Below are positions 38,670 through 47,657 of a stretch of 64,000 bases of DNA, piece by piece. The notes below the pieces were generated by a model. It did no database searches. It was given only the letters and a program-made list of their open reading frames with translations, and was not told the DNA's origin. Made by a program: the position numbers and the translations under genes. The stretch is from Gallionella capsiferriformans ES-2 (GTDB taxonomy: Bacteria > Pseudomonadota > Gammaproteobacteria > Burkholderiales > Gallionellaceae). The stretch covers positions 2,046,001-2,110,000 of the forward strand of contig NC_014394.1 of assembly GCF_000145255.1 (NCBI RefSeq), given 5' to 3'. Every line of letters starts with the position of its first letter. Positions within the stretch are counted from its first letter, which is position 1.

Positions 38670-40701
38670 GACTATCCTCCGATTGCGTTGCGTGTTGCGC
38701 GCGGTACAACTTCCACCAGGCTTCCAGTGTGCAGGCCACCGACCATGCCTGGCTAGGCGCACCGCGCGCGCGATGCGGCGCTTCGGCATCGAATATCTCG
38801 CCCAGCGTGCCCAGTCCGTCTTCGACTAATTGCGAGGCCATTGGTGCCAGTCGCGACAACGCCAGCGCGGAATCGCCGCTCACCCGATATTCCGCCAGCG
38901 CGTAATGCCCCAGCAGCCACGCCCAGACCGTGCCCTGGTGGTAGGCTGTGTCCCGCGCCCAGACATCGCCCTGGTAATGTGGACGATAGTCGGCCTCACC
39001 AGGTGCCAGCGAGCGTAGGCCGAACGGTGTCAGCAAATGTTGTTCACACACCTGTACCACGGCGCGTTGCGCCGCGTAGTTCAGCGGGCTGAACGGCAGG
39101 CTGACAGCGAATATCTGGTTGGGGCGGATGCGGGCATCGTCGCCGTCCGGGCCGTCCAGCACATCGAGCAGCCCCATGCCGTCGGGGCGCACATAACGCT
39201 GAAATCCCGCCCGCGCCCGATCCGCCAGCGCGGCGTATTCATGGGCATGTACCTCGTCCTTCAGCACAAGGGCGAACTCCGCCATGGTTTGCAGTGCGTT
39301 GAACCACAGGGCATTGATCTCCACCGGTTTGCCGATGCGCGGCGTCACCACATGATCGCCCACCTTGGCATCCATCCAGGTCAGTTGTACGCCAGCCTCG
39401 CCCGCACGCAACAGGCCATCGCCCGTATCCATGCCGATGCCGTGGCGGGTGCCGTCGCGGTAGTGCGCGACGATCTGCTGCAACACCGGCCACGCCTGCA
39501 CGACAGATTGCACATCCTTGACCGCCGTGAGATAGGCGCACCAGGCCTCGATGTACCACAGCGCGGCATCTGCCGTGTTGTACTGCGGCGTCTCGCCGTC
39601 GCCGGGGAACCAGTTGGGCAGCATGCCGCGATCCATCAGCGGCAGATAGCCCAGCAACAGCTCGCGCGCCTGCGTGTAACGGCCTGTCGCCAGCAACAGC
39701 CCAGGCAACGCGATCATGCTGTCGCGCCCCCATTCACCAAACCAGGGATAACCGGCGACGATGGCGTGGCGACCGCTGCCGTCCTGCTGGCGGATCACAA
39801 AACTGTCCGCCGCCAGCAGCAACTGGTCAACCCAGGCGGGTACTTGCGTGAAGGCGGACACCGTGACTTTGGTGCGCGTCAACATGTCGCAGTCATGCGC
39901 CAGAAAACGCCGCATCGACTCTTCCAGATAGCAGGGAGGCTCGTCTTGCTCGATAGAAGCCGTGAGTCCGACCCAATGACCGAGGCAAACTGGAAACGTC
40001 ATCAACCCGACGCACTGGTGGCGGTCACGGTCAGGCAGCCCACGTTCGTGTTCCGCCGGCAGATCAAAATCCTCCACCCAGAAATTGGCAGCCTCGACAC
40101 TGCCGCAACGGGAATGAAAATGCAGCACAGGACTGTCGGGATAATGCACGTCCAGTTCGCAGTCGCTGATGTGCGACACCGGAAAAGGTCGGTCGAAGCC
40201 GGTCACGCCGTGATGATCGCGCACATTGGTCATCAGGCGCACGCGCAAACGCACTTCGCGTCCCACCGGATTCTCCAGCAGACACCAGGCCAGTACCGTG
40301 CAATGGCGACCATGCTCCATCCAGATGCGCGCTTCGATCAGCAGGTCATCCACACGATAGCGCCACACCGGCATACGTCCTTCCAGCGCGAACGATTCCA
40401 GCACCAGATTGCCTTGCAGCTCGATAGCGCCGCTACCCCAGCGGTTGGTATATAAGGGAAGAACGCGATCCCCATCCAGCAGTTCTGCATCCGCCTTGGC
40501 GAATAGCAACTGACGTTGCAAATTGGACTGCGTAGGTGCAATCAGCAAACCGTTGTAACGCCTGGTCAGTGTGCCCGCCACCGTGCCGCCCGCGTAACCG
40601 CCTTTGCCGTTGGTCAACCACCATTCGTGGCGTTCCGCCTGATCGAGATCGGCGCAGACTTCACGCCCGAGTCGCACCAGTTGGGGCAAATCAACTCTCA
40701 T
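38653..40701 (-). CDS. Amylo-alpha-1,6-glucosidase (glycogen debranching enzyme-like)
   Basis: About 682 residues from the ATG of MRVDLPQLVRLG (GGAG 7 bases upstream). N-terminal GDE domain: HEWWLTNGKGGYAGGTVAGTLTRRYNGLL; C-terminal (alpha/alpha)6 barrel with AGYPWFGEWGRDSMIALPGLL (the catalytic acid region), NTADAALWYIEAW and a final HQGTVWAWLLG. Removes alpha-1,6 branches from glycogen-like polymer. The end overlaps the GH63 gene start by 17 bases. Lies between transaldolase and GH63. Confidence 0.88.
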   Translation of the reverse strand: MRVDLPQLVRLGREVCADLDQAERHEWWLTNGKGGYAGGTVAGTLTRRYNGLLIAPTQSNLQRQLLFAKADAELLDGDRVLPLYTNRWGSGAIELQGNLVLESFALEGRMPVWRYRVDDLLIEARIWMEHGRHCTVLAWCLLENPVGREVRLRVRLMTNVRDHHGVTGFDRPFPVSHISDCELDVHYPDSPVLHFHSRCGSVEAANFWVEDFDLPAEHERGLPDRDRHQCVGLMTFPVCLGHWVGLTASIEQDEPPCYLEESMRRFLAHDCDMLTRTKVTVSAFTQVPAWVDQLLLAADSFVIRQQDGSGRHAIVAGYPWFGEWGRDSMIALPGLLLATGRYTQARELLLGYLPLMDRGMLPNWFPGDGETPQYNTADAALWYIEAWCAYLTAVKDVQSVVQAWPVLQQIVAHYRDGTRHGIGMDTGDGLLRAGEAGVQLTWMDAKVGDHVVTPRIGKPVEINALWFNALQTMAEFALVLKDEVHAHEYAALADRARAGFQRYVRPDGMGLLDVLDGPDGDDARIRPNQIFAVSLPFSPLNYAAQRAVVQVCEQHLLTPFGLRSLAPGEADYRPHYQGDVWARDTAYHQGTVWAWLLGHYALAEYRVSGDSALALSRLAPMASQLVEDGLGTLGEIFDAEAPHRARGAPSQAWSVACTLEAWWKLYRAQHATQSEDSHDQHS

Positions 40702-40738
40702 GCTGGCTCCACTGTTATCCACTGGATGATCACGGTAT

Positions 40739-41689
40739 TCACAGCCGTTCCACCAGGATGTTTTCCAACTTGATCTGATCGGCAGCAAAACCACGAATAC
40801 CCTCGGACAATTTTTCGGTGGCCATCGCATCCTCGTTCATCTGCCAGCGGAATTCCGTTTCTGTCAGCGGTTCCGGGCGCACATCGCGCGCACCGCCATC
40901 GGCCAATTTGCGTTCCAGCAAGCCCTCGGTGGCTTCCAGTTCTTTGAGCAACACCGGTGCGATGGTCAGACAGTCGCATCCCGCCAGTTGAACGATCTCG
41001 CCCATATTGCGGAACGAGGCCCCCATGACGATGGTTTTGTAGCCGAAGGTCTTGTAGTACACATAGATGTTGCGTACCGATTGCACACCGGGGTCGCTCT
41101 CGGATGAGTAGTCTTTGCCGCTCTTCGCTTTGTGCCAATCCAGAATACGTCCGACGAAGGGCGAGATCAGCGTCACGTTAGCCTCGGCGCAGGCACGTGC
41201 CTGGGCGAAACCGAACATCAGCGTAAGGTTGCAGTGGATACCTTCTAGTTCGAGTATCTCCGCCGCACGGATGCCTTCCCAAGTGGCGGCGATCTTGATT
41301 AGTACGCGCTGGTTGGAAATGCCCGCCTCGTTATAAAGACGGATCAATTTGCGCGCCTTGTTCACCGTATAGACGGTATTGAACGAGAGCCGGGCATCTA
41401 CTTCGGTCGAGATGCGCCCCGACACATATTTGAGCACTTCCACGCCGACATTCACCGCCAGCTTATCCATTGCCTCACTCGCCTGTTGCGTACGGATGTC
41501 GCTTTGCATTCGCCCCCAGGCGATAGCCTCGTTCATCAGCGGCACATACTCGGGCAACTTGGCTGCTTTGAGTAACAGAGAGGGATTGGTGGTGGCATCT
41601 TGCGGGCAGTGATGGCGGATGGCTTCAATGTCTCCGGTGTCGGCCACGATGGTGGTCATAGCTCCCAGTTGCTGCAATAGATTGCTCAT
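40739..41689 (-). CDS. tal: Transaldolase
   Basis: 316 residues, TalA/TalB group. [13 protein letters not shown] at the N-terminus, the Schiff-base lysine in [28 protein letters not shown] and the phosphate site [10 protein letters not shown]. Transfers a dihydroxyacetone unit between sugar phosphates in the non-oxidative pentose phosphate pathway. First gene of the sugar series; 82 bases separate it from the upstream DUF3047 gene, so an own promoter there is possible. Confidence 0.94.
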   Translation of the reverse strand: MSNLLQQLGAMTTIVADTGDIEAIRHHCPQDATTNPSLLLKAAKLPEYVPLMNEAIAWGRMQSDIRTQQASEAMDKLAVNVGVEVLKYVSGRISTEVDARLSFNTVYTVNKARKLIRLYNEAGISNQRVLIKIAATWEGIRAAEILELEGIHCNLTLMFGFAQARACAEANVTLISPFVGRILDWHKAKSGKDYSSESDPGVQSVRNIYVYYKTFGYKTIVMGASFRNMGEIVQLAGCDCLTIAPVLLKELEATEGLLERKLADGGARDVRPEPLTETEFRWQMNEDAMATEKLSEGIRGFAADQIKLENILVERL

Positions 41690-41771
41690 TCATCCCTCCC
41701 ATTTACTTCGCCGCTTCGATGCAGCACGCTTGTATGAATCTAGTCGTTGCCGAACTGCTTTTCCTTACGTC

Positions 41772-42512
41772 TTATTCAGCAAAACAGCGCATATTTTTTT
41801 CCACAAAGTGGAAGTCGGCAAAACCCGCTCGCGCAGTCTCGCCCGTATTGTCGGTATCCGAGGCGACGGAGATCTGGATCATGCGGGCCAGTGGACTGCC
41901 GAATTCGGTGATCACATCCTGCTGCACATCATGCCGCGCGACCACCCAGCGTCCCGCATTGTCATTCCCTGATTCAGCCACGATCATGCGCGTGCGTTCG
42001 GTGTAGGCATTGGGCTTGCGGGTACCTACCGGATACCGGTTATCCCACACGTAGTTGATCGCGGCATCCGGCACAGCATCGCCCCAAATCGCACGCGCCA
42101 ATTTGAGCTGGCTACGCAATACGAACCCCATCTCCTCCGGTGGTAGCGCAAACGATAGATAGACGCGTGCGGCATAGTCATCTCCTGCTTTGCTCGCCAT
42201 ATCCGCTTTGACCAAAGACGCATCCACGCGCCAGCGCCAACAGAGTACCGGCGTACGATTCAAGTCGATTTCGACAGGGCGTGCGAGTAGCGCCATGCTT
42301 CGCTCTGCATTTGCCTCGATAGCAAGCACACCATCCCAAAATTTAAGTTGATAACGGGTTGGCGCTATCTTTTTGTCTAATTGCACCACTTGCCAAGGTG
42401 CGGGAATTTGCGCAGATGCACACACGAATCGGTCCAACCTGACCACCTCTCCCGCCCTGACTTCGAGCGAGGTGGCAATCAAAAGCATTACGACGAGACT
42501 ACGCTTCAACAT
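41772..42512 (-). CDS. DUF3047 exported protein
   Basis: About 246 residues. Signal peptide MLKRSLVVMLLIATSLEVRA, then a beta-rich domain of the DUF3047 family: YQLKFWDGVLAIEANAERSM, CWRWRVDASLVKADMASKAGDDYAARVYLSF, NYVWDNRYPVGT and ending near FADFHFVEK. Function unknown; members occur with arsenosugar genes. The start (GGAGG just upstream) overlaps the end of the DUF2064 gene by 14 bases. Last gene of the arsS operon. Confidence 0.85.
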   Translation of the reverse strand: MLKRSLVVMLLIATSLEVRAGEVVRLDRFVCASAQIPAPWQVVQLDKKIAPTRYQLKFWDGVLAIEANAERSMALLARPVEIDLNRTPVLCWRWRVDASLVKADMASKAGDDYAARVYLSFALPPEEMGFVLRSQLKLARAIWGDAVPDAAINYVWDNRYPVGTRKPNAYTERTRMIVAESGNDNAGRWVVARHDVQQDVITEFGSPLARMIQISVASDTDNTGETARAGFADFHFVEKNMRCFAE

Positions 42513-43137
42513 GCATCCTCCAACGTTCTGGTAAGTATTTAAGATCCTGTGGTTCATCCACATCGTGCAGCATCTGCCCGACATGCACTGACCAGCCGAG
42601 CTGGCCGATGCGCGAAAGTGTGGTGCTGGCGACGGCATCTGAACTCCATGAAATATTGTGAAAAAGAATCGAATTGAATTTCCTCAAGCCCAACAATGCG
42701 TAGCCGCCATCGATGGTGCAGTGGATGACCGCATCGTGTTCAAACAGATTTCGCGATGCTTCACGCAACAAGTCTGCCGACATTTCTACACAATCAGTAC
42801 CCACTAACAAAACAGATTCACCGCGTATCAGCGAGCGTTCCGTTGCTAGCGCCAATCGAGTACCAAGATCACCTTCACCTTGATCAGAAATCTCGACCCC
42901 CAAAGGGGGAGCTACGACCTGCCAAGCTGCCTCATCAATGTAGGGAGTCGCACATAACTCGACGATGCCAATCTTTGCGGCAATCGCTTCGTGCAGTGTA
43001 TGCAACAACATCCGTTTAGCCAGTGCCGCCGCACCTTCAGCACCTAGCGCAGCAATCAAGCGCGTCTTGGCAAAGCCCGGCTGCGGCGCTTTGGCGAAAA
43101 CGATGATGCGCACCGGTTTGTTCGCAGTGTCTTTCAT
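42499..43137 (-). CDS. TIGR04282-type nucleotidyl/glycosyl transferase (arsenosugar-associated, DUF2064)
   Basis: About 212 residues. IIVFAKAPQPGFAKTRLIAALG is the signature of the DUF2064/TIGR04282 family, followed by VLLVGTDCVEMSADLL and IDGGYALLGLRK (family G-x-D-C-P and DGGY-like elements). The family is annotated as transferase 1 associated with radical SAM/selenodomain or arsenosugar clusters. Start in a 4-base overlap with the TIGR04283 gene. Predicted to add or activate a sugar in arsenosugar synthesis; the exact reaction is inference. Confidence 0.87.
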   Translation of the reverse strand: MKDTANKPVRIIVFAKAPQPGFAKTRLIAALGAEGAAALAKRMLLHTLHEAIAAKIGIVELCATPYIDEAAWQVVAPPLGVEISDQGEGDLGTRLALATERSLIRGESVLLVGTDCVEMSADLLREASRNLFEHDAVIHCTIDGGYALLGLRKFNSILFHNISWSSDAVASTTLSRIGQLGWSVHVGQMLHDVDEPQDLKYLPERWRMHVEA

Positions 43138-43805
43138 CGGTACAGCCTCGCCAGTTCGGTCGCATCGGTGCCGCGCCAGTAGGCCCAACGCAAACGCCAC
43201 ATCAACAGAATAGTGCTCCACACCCCGCGCATTTCCCAGCGGCGGCCTGATGTGGTCACACAATGCGCGACGCAGGCGGGGCGCGAAAAAGTTTTCAGGC
43301 GTTTGCACATTTCCACATCTTCCATCAGCGGCTGGTCGGGATACCCACGCAAGCGCTCAAACACGATGCGCCGCATGAATATCGCCTGATCGCCAGTCGC
43401 AATACCCGTCAATCGCGAGCGCCAGTTCATAAGCTGTCCAATCACGCGCAACATAAATGGCCGCCCCGTGATGCACACGTCGAAGCGACCCCAGCTCTTC
43501 GGCCCTGTAAAGGCATGTTCGATCTGCTGCATCGCCCCCACCGGCAGGCGCGTGTCGGCATGCAGGAACAACAGCACGTTGCCCTGTGCTACTGCGGCGC
43601 CCGCATTCATCTGGCGCGCTCTGCCACGTTCCGTCTGCACCACTTTGAATCCCATGACAGCGGCAAGTTTGCTCGAACCATCCGTACTGCCGCCATCGGC
43701 GAAAATGATCTCGCAGCCTGCCCGATGAAACGGCAGCAGATGCGCGAACAGGTCAGGCAATTGCACGGCTTCGTTGAGTATGGGGATGATGATAGAAAGC
43801 CTCAT
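43134..43805 (-). CDS. TIGR04283-type family 2 glycosyltransferase (arsenosugar-associated)
   Basis: About 223 residues. GT-A fold: LSIIIPILNEAVQLPDLFAHL, IIFADGGSTDGSS (DxD-like), RARQMNAGAAVAQGNVLLFLHADTRLP, and GDQAIFMRR with PLMEDVEMCKRLK. The family is the transferase 2 partner of the TIGR04282 protein in arsenosugar loci. It begins 1 base after the FAD oxidoreductase stop. C-terminal hydrophobic residues may anchor it to the membrane. Confidence 0.88.
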   Translation of the reverse strand: MRLSIIIPILNEAVQLPDLFAHLLPFHRAGCEIIFADGGSTDGSSKLAAVMGFKVVQTERGRARQMNAGAAVAQGNVLLFLHADTRLPVGAMQQIEHAFTGPKSWGRFDVCITGRPFMLRVIGQLMNWRSRLTGIATGDQAIFMRRIVFERLRGYPDQPLMEDVEMCKRLKTFSRPACVAHCVTTSGRRWEMRGVWSTILLMWRLRWAYWRGTDATELARLYR

Positions 43806-43806
43806 T

Positions 43807-45954
43807 TCATCCTCGTTTCCATGCATGGTAACGTTCCAACCAGGCCAATATCCTTTGCGGCGCATGGTTGCGCTTCCATTCCCCCGCCGCATATTTGTTG
43901 GCCTCGGCCATAGTCGGGTAGGTGTGGATGGTACCGAGTATCTTGTTCAGCCCGAGGCCGTGCTTCATCGCGAGAACGAACTCCGCCAGCAGGTCACCCG
44001 CGTGTTCGCCGACGATGGTGACACCCAGTATCTTGTCCTTGCCCGACACGGTGAGTACTTTGACAAAGCCGTTGGCAGTGCCATCGGCAATGGCGCGATC
44101 AAGATCGTCGATGCCGTACTTGGTGACTTCGTAAGCAACTCCCTGTTCGCGCGCCTCCTGTTCGTTGAGGCCGACGCGCGCCACTTCCGGCTCGATGAAG
44201 GTCGCCCAGGGGATGACCGAGTAATCCACTTTGAAGCGCTTGAAGTCGCCGAACAGCGCATTCACTGCCGCATACCAGGCCTGGTGCGCCGCCGTGTGGG
44301 TGAACTGGTACGGCCCGGCCACATCGCCTGCCGCGTAGATGTTGGGATACAGCGTTTCCAGATAGTCGTTGGTGGTGACGGTACGTTGTACAGGGATCCC
44401 CAGTTCTTCCAGACCAAAGCCTTTCAGGCGCGCGCTGCGACCGACCGCGCAGATCAGCACGTCGAACTCGATGCGGCGCGATTGGCCTTCATGCTCCACC
44501 ACAATGTATTTGCGTTCGCCCTCCTTCTCGCAACGCACCGCCTTGTGATCAGTCAGCACTTCCACGCCGTCGGCGCTGAGCGAGGCACGCGCCAGCTCGG
44601 ATACTTCCAGGTCTTCGCGGATCATGATGCGTGGCGCCATCTCGACTTGCGTCACGTTTGAGCCCAGTCGTGCAAAGCTCTGTGCCAGCTCGCAACCGAT
44701 AGGGCCGCCGCCCAGCACCACCAGACGTTTCGGTGCTGCATCCAGTTCCGCGAAGGTGGACCACAGCGTATCGCTGGTGACATAGCCCACCTCCTCCAGC
44801 CCCGGCAGCGGCGGCACAAAGGGACGCGCGCCGGTGGCGATGACGATACTGCGCGTGGTGAGCGTCTGCGTCGTGCCGTCGTTCAATTTAATTTCTACCG
44901 TCCACGGGTCCGTGATACGCGCATAGCCTTGCAGCACTTCCACGCCAAGACTAGTGTAGCGTTCCGCGCTGTCATGAGGTGCAACTTCGCTGATGACCTT
45001 ATGCACGCGCGCCATCACTTTGCGGAAACTGAATTCGGGTGCGCCCGCGTTCAGGCCGTAGTGCTCGCCGTGCCTGATCTGGCTGGCCAGCTTGGCGCTC
45101 TTGATCAGCGCCTTGCTCGGCACGCAGCCGTAGTTGAGACAGTCGCCGCCCATCTTGTGTGTTTCAATCAGCGTGACCTTGGCCTTGACCGCCGCCGCGA
45201 TGTAGGCGGAAACCAGCCCCGCCGCGCCGCCGCCGATGACGATCAGGTTGCGGTCGAACCGGGCTGGGCGTTGCCATTTGGCATACACGCGGCGCTGCAA
45301 CCATGCGGTGAATTTTTTCGCGATCATCGGGAACACTCCTAACAGGACGAACGACAACAACAATGGGGGCGACAGGATGCCGGACAGGCTTTGCAAGGCG
45401 GCCAACTGAGTACCGGCATTGACGAACACCAGCGTACCGGCCAACATGCCGACCTGGCTCACCCAGTAGAAGGTGCGCGTCTTCATCGGCGTCAGCCCCA
45501 ACAACAGGTTGATGAGGAAGAACGGAAAGACCGGCACCAGACGCAAGGTAAACAGATAAAGTGCCCCGTCGCGTGCGAAGCCTTCGTTGATGGCCTTCAG
45601 TTTGTCGCCAAAACGTTGCTGCACGGCATCGCGCAACACGAAACGCGAAGCGAGGAAGGCCAGCGTCGCGCCAAAGCTGGAGGCGAACGACGCCAGCAGC
45701 ACGCCGACACCCAGGCCGAATAATGCACCCGCCGCCAGCGTCAGGATCACCGCGCCGGGCAGTGACAAAGCGGTCGACACCACGTAGGCAATAAAGAAAC
45801 CACCAGTGACCAGCCAGGGCGACTGCGCCTTGAGCGTGATGAAATCCTGCTGCCAATGCTTGAGCGATTCCAGAGTCAGATAATGCCCCAGATCCAGCAC
45901 AAAAAATCCAACGATCAACCCGAATATCAGCAGAATAAGCAGGCCTCGCTTCAT
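43807..45954 (-). CDS. Fusion of TVP38/TMEM64 (VTT) membrane domain and pyridine nucleotide-disulfide oxidoreductase
   Basis: 715 residues. Residues 1-225 form a VTT/SNARE-associated membrane domain with about five segments (SLPGAVILTLAAGALFG, RLVPVFPFFLINLLLG). From about 238 comes a MerA/lipoamide dehydrogenase-like enzyme: LIVIGGGAAGLVSAYIAAA, the redox pair GGDCLNYGCVPSK, NAD domain VVLGGGPIGCELAQSFARLG, YAAGDVAGPYQFTHTA and the dimer domain HTYPTMAEANKYAAG. No C-terminal vicinal cysteines, so not a mercuric reductase. This fused form is known in databases; substrate unknown. Starts in an ATGA overlap with the arsS stop. Confidence 0.9.
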   Translation of the reverse strand: MKRGLLILLIFGLIVGFFVLDLGHYLTLESLKHWQQDFITLKAQSPWLVTGGFFIAYVVSTALSLPGAVILTLAAGALFGLGVGVLLASFASSFGATLAFLASRFVLRDAVQQRFGDKLKAINEGFARDGALYLFTLRLVPVFPFFLINLLLGLTPMKTRTFYWVSQVGMLAGTLVFVNAGTQLAALQSLSGILSPPLLLSFVLLGVFPMIAKKFTAWLQRRVYAKWQRPARFDRNLIVIGGGAAGLVSAYIAAAVKAKVTLIETHKMGGDCLNYGCVPSKALIKSAKLASQIRHGEHYGLNAGAPEFSFRKVMARVHKVISEVAPHDSAERYTSLGVEVLQGYARITDPWTVEIKLNDGTTQTLTTRSIVIATGARPFVPPLPGLEEVGYVTSDTLWSTFAELDAAPKRLVVLGGGPIGCELAQSFARLGSNVTQVEMAPRIMIREDLEVSELARASLSADGVEVLTDHKAVRCEKEGERKYIVVEHEGQSRRIEFDVLICAVGRSARLKGFGLEELGIPVQRTVTTNDYLETLYPNIYAAGDVAGPYQFTHTAAHQAWYAAVNALFGDFKRFKVDYSVIPWATFIEPEVARVGLNEQEAREQGVAYEVTKYGIDDLDRAIADGTANGFVKVLTVSGKDKILGVTIVGEHAGDLLAEFVLAMKHGLGLNKILGTIHTYPTMAEANKYAAGEWKRNHAPQRILAWLERYHAWKRG

Positions 45955-46934
45955 GCTGCACACCTTTGCACGCTCTCATCCTTCAAGGCACCGCCACAGC
46001 TGCTGCCCTGCCCAGCCGTACAGCCATAGCAGTGATCGGCAACACGGATAGATTTTCCTTTCATATCTTGCTGTAACAAGTCTTTAAGGTGTGGGCGACC
46101 CTGACCGGCAATAGTCAGTCCCAGTTGCTGGTTGAAATCGCAGTCATATAGAAACCCTTTCCAATCCACACTGATCAGATTGCGGCACATGACCGTTTCA
46201 AGATTGGCCGATGCAAAGTTATCGTGCAGCAGGCGCATGTAGTCGTTGAACTTGCCTTTGGAAATGAGCATAGAGCCAAAGCGTTGAATAGGCATATTGA
46301 CAATAGCAAGCAGTTGGTCAAACACGATGCCGAAGTGAGTAAACAACTCACGCTGATAGTCGATCTGCAATGCTGATTGGTCAGGCGGCAACGAAGCACC
46401 CTGCGGGTTGAACACGAGGTTCAATGCCAGCCCGCTACCAGGCTGCCCATAGCCCAATGCATTGAGCTTTTGCAGTCCGAGAATGCTTTTATCGAACGCC
46501 CCCTTGCCTCGCTGCTTATCCACATTTTCCAGCGAGTAGCACGGCAGCGAAGCGACGATCTCAACCTGTTGCTCCGCCAGAAATTCGGCCAAATCTTCCT
46601 GCCCCGGTTCAAACAGAATAGTCAAATTGCACCGGTCTATCACCTTGCAACCTTGTTTTCGCGCTGCACGCACCAAGTCGCGAAAGTCTTCATGCAACTC
46701 CGGTGCACCGCCAGTCAAATCCAGTGTGTGCAGATTGCGTGCGGCCAGCACACGGGGGATCAGTTCAATAAGAGAACAATCCATCATCTCGGTGCGGTTG
46801 GGTCCGGCGTTCACATGACAGTGCATGCAACTCATGTTGCACTTGTAACCGAGATTGACCTGCAGTATCTCGAGTTCGCGGCGGCGCAGCGCGGGAAACT
46901 CGGTGGCTTGCAGCAAAGGAAGGGTGGCATGCAT
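45951..46934 (-). CDS. arsS: Arsenosugar biosynthesis radical SAM protein ArsS
   Basis: About 327 residues. Radical SAM core with the [4Fe-4S] motif CNMSCMHC (C-x3-C-x2-C), LDLTGGAPELHEDF, and a cysteine-rich C-terminal SPASM-like domain (CRNLISVDWKGFLYDCDF, CYGCTAGQGSSCGG). ArsS joins the 5'-deoxyadenosyl group of SAM to dimethylarsenic. The frame stays open to 47240, but an ECF-type promoter motif (46985-47013) lies within that extension, and the upstream part contains interspersed repeat sequence; so the ATG of MHATLPLLQ (46934) is the better start. The residue after CCYG region has Cys, not selenocysteine. Confidence 0.9.
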   Translation of the reverse strand: MHATLPLLQATEFPALRRRELEILQVNLGYKCNMSCMHCHVNAGPNRTEMMDCSLIELIPRVLAARNLHTLDLTGGAPELHEDFRDLVRAARKQGCKVIDRCNLTILFEPGQEDLAEFLAEQQVEIVASLPCYSLENVDKQRGKGAFDKSILGLQKLNALGYGQPGSGLALNLVFNPQGASLPPDQSALQIDYQRELFTHFGIVFDQLLAIVNMPIQRFGSMLISKGKFNDYMRLLHDNFASANLETVMCRNLISVDWKGFLYDCDFNQQLGLTIAGQGRPHLKDLLQQDMKGKSIRVADHCYGCTAGQGSSCGGALKDESVQRCAA

Positions 46935-46984
46935 GATATTTTGTCCGGTCGTTCCGCATCGCGACTGCAATGCGCTCATGCCCG

Positions 46985-47013
46985 TTAGTCGCGGTAGTTT
47001 CTGATTCCTTACA
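46985..47013 (-). promoter_or_regulatory. ECF-type promoter motif before arsS operon
   Basis: Minus strand: TGTAAGG (47013-47007), 15 bases, CGACTAA (46991-46985), 50 bases before the arsS ATG at 46934. Drives arsS, the VTT/FAD fusion, two transferases and DUF3047. Confidence 0.72.
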
Positions 47014-47131
47014 CCTGCGGAATTATTGAATTTCCATAATTCAAGGCAGTGCCAAGCCTTGCAAACTTGCGTATTGGAAATCTGAAAAACCTGGATGTCA
47101 TTTCGGCGAAGGCGGGAACCCAGTGGGTTTA

Positions 47132-47260
47132 TCAAAAGTGCATCTTCATCTGTTGAGCGCCACTCGTACACCCAACGAGCAGGCTGCGGATATAACCATT
47201 GCCGACTTTGGTGATGCGTCCGAGCCGTGCTTTGCCGCACGATGAGAGGAGTTTATTCAT
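47132..47260 (-). pseudogene. IS110-family transposase C-terminal remnant
   Basis: The minus frame from 47260 gives MNKLLSSCGKARLGRITKVG and NGYIRSLLVG before diverging; the pattern S-x-GK-x-x-LG-R-I-x-K-x-G-x-x-Y-x-R-x-LLV is the conserved end region of IS110-family transposases. Nothing of the catalytic N-terminal part is present. Directly abuts the group II intron remnant. Confidence 0.5.
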
Positions 47261-47261
47261 T

Positions 47262-47331
47262 GAACCGCCGTGTACGGTCCCGTATGCCCGGTGTGGAAGG
47301 GGGAGGTTGTGAGGCTTTTTCCTATCCCGAT
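47262..47331 (+). mobile_element. Group II intron 3'-end remnant (domains V-VI)
   Basis: Plus strand. The stretch beginning GAACCGCCGTGTACGG and ending CCTATCCCGAT resembles the 3' end of bacterial group II introns: a short domain V hairpin followed by a domain VI stem (GGAAGGGGGAGG paired with the CTTTTTCC side) and a terminal sequence close to the usual CCTACCCGAT. No intron-encoded reverse transcriptase or 5' end is in the window. Confidence 0.5.
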
Positions 47332-47657
47332 TCATGAGTATTTTCACTTTCCACTTAGCACCATAAAGCTGCCAGTCGCAAACTGCTTCACCAATGGCCG
47401 GAATGTGACATGAAGCGGTCGCTTCTTAATCCAAATACTTCGATAGACTGACTCCAATCAACACCCAACCATAATAGTCGGACAGTTTTCCCCAAAGAGA
47501 CATTTGGAAGCACACTCGAAACGACCTCAGCCACACAGCCTTCTTTAAAACAGCATATTCAAAAATCAGCTAAGCAATCCAATTTTAATTAGTTCACACG
47601 GCAAGGCAATCTCTGCAAAATGCGCTCCATCGGCATTACGAAAACAGGAGAATTGCC
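47332..47657. other. Interval before sulfate operon
   Basis: No coding sequence supported. The last 110 bases carry the A+T-rich element 47557-47580, repeated before cysT, and a promoter-like TTCACA-N17-CAAAAT sequence. The first part looks like decayed mobile DNA. Confidence 0.45.
47557..47580 (+). promoter_or_regulatory. Shared upstream element, copy 1 (candidate CysB site)
   Basis: ATTCAAAAATCAGCTAAGCA followed by ATCC, nearly identical to 49960-49984 before cysT. Both copies are followed about 40 bases later by TTCACA. Sulfate genes are normally under CysB, which is encoded at the end of this cluster, so a CysB box is the most likely reading. Confidence 0.5.

Noticed and set aside
34882..40455. 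Several plus-strand open frames of 180-470 codons
   Set aside because: They mirror zwf, GH63 and the debranching enzyme; no motifs, no ribosome binding sites.
43807..45954. A second mercuric reductase
   Set aside because: The enzyme domain has the CLNYGC redox pair but no C-terminal vicinal cysteines, and the N-terminal VTT membrane domain is not found in MerA.
46979..47240. Long N-terminal extension of ArsS
   Set aside because: It contains a promoter-like motif and an interspersed repeat, and family proteins begin close to the residues encoded at 46934.
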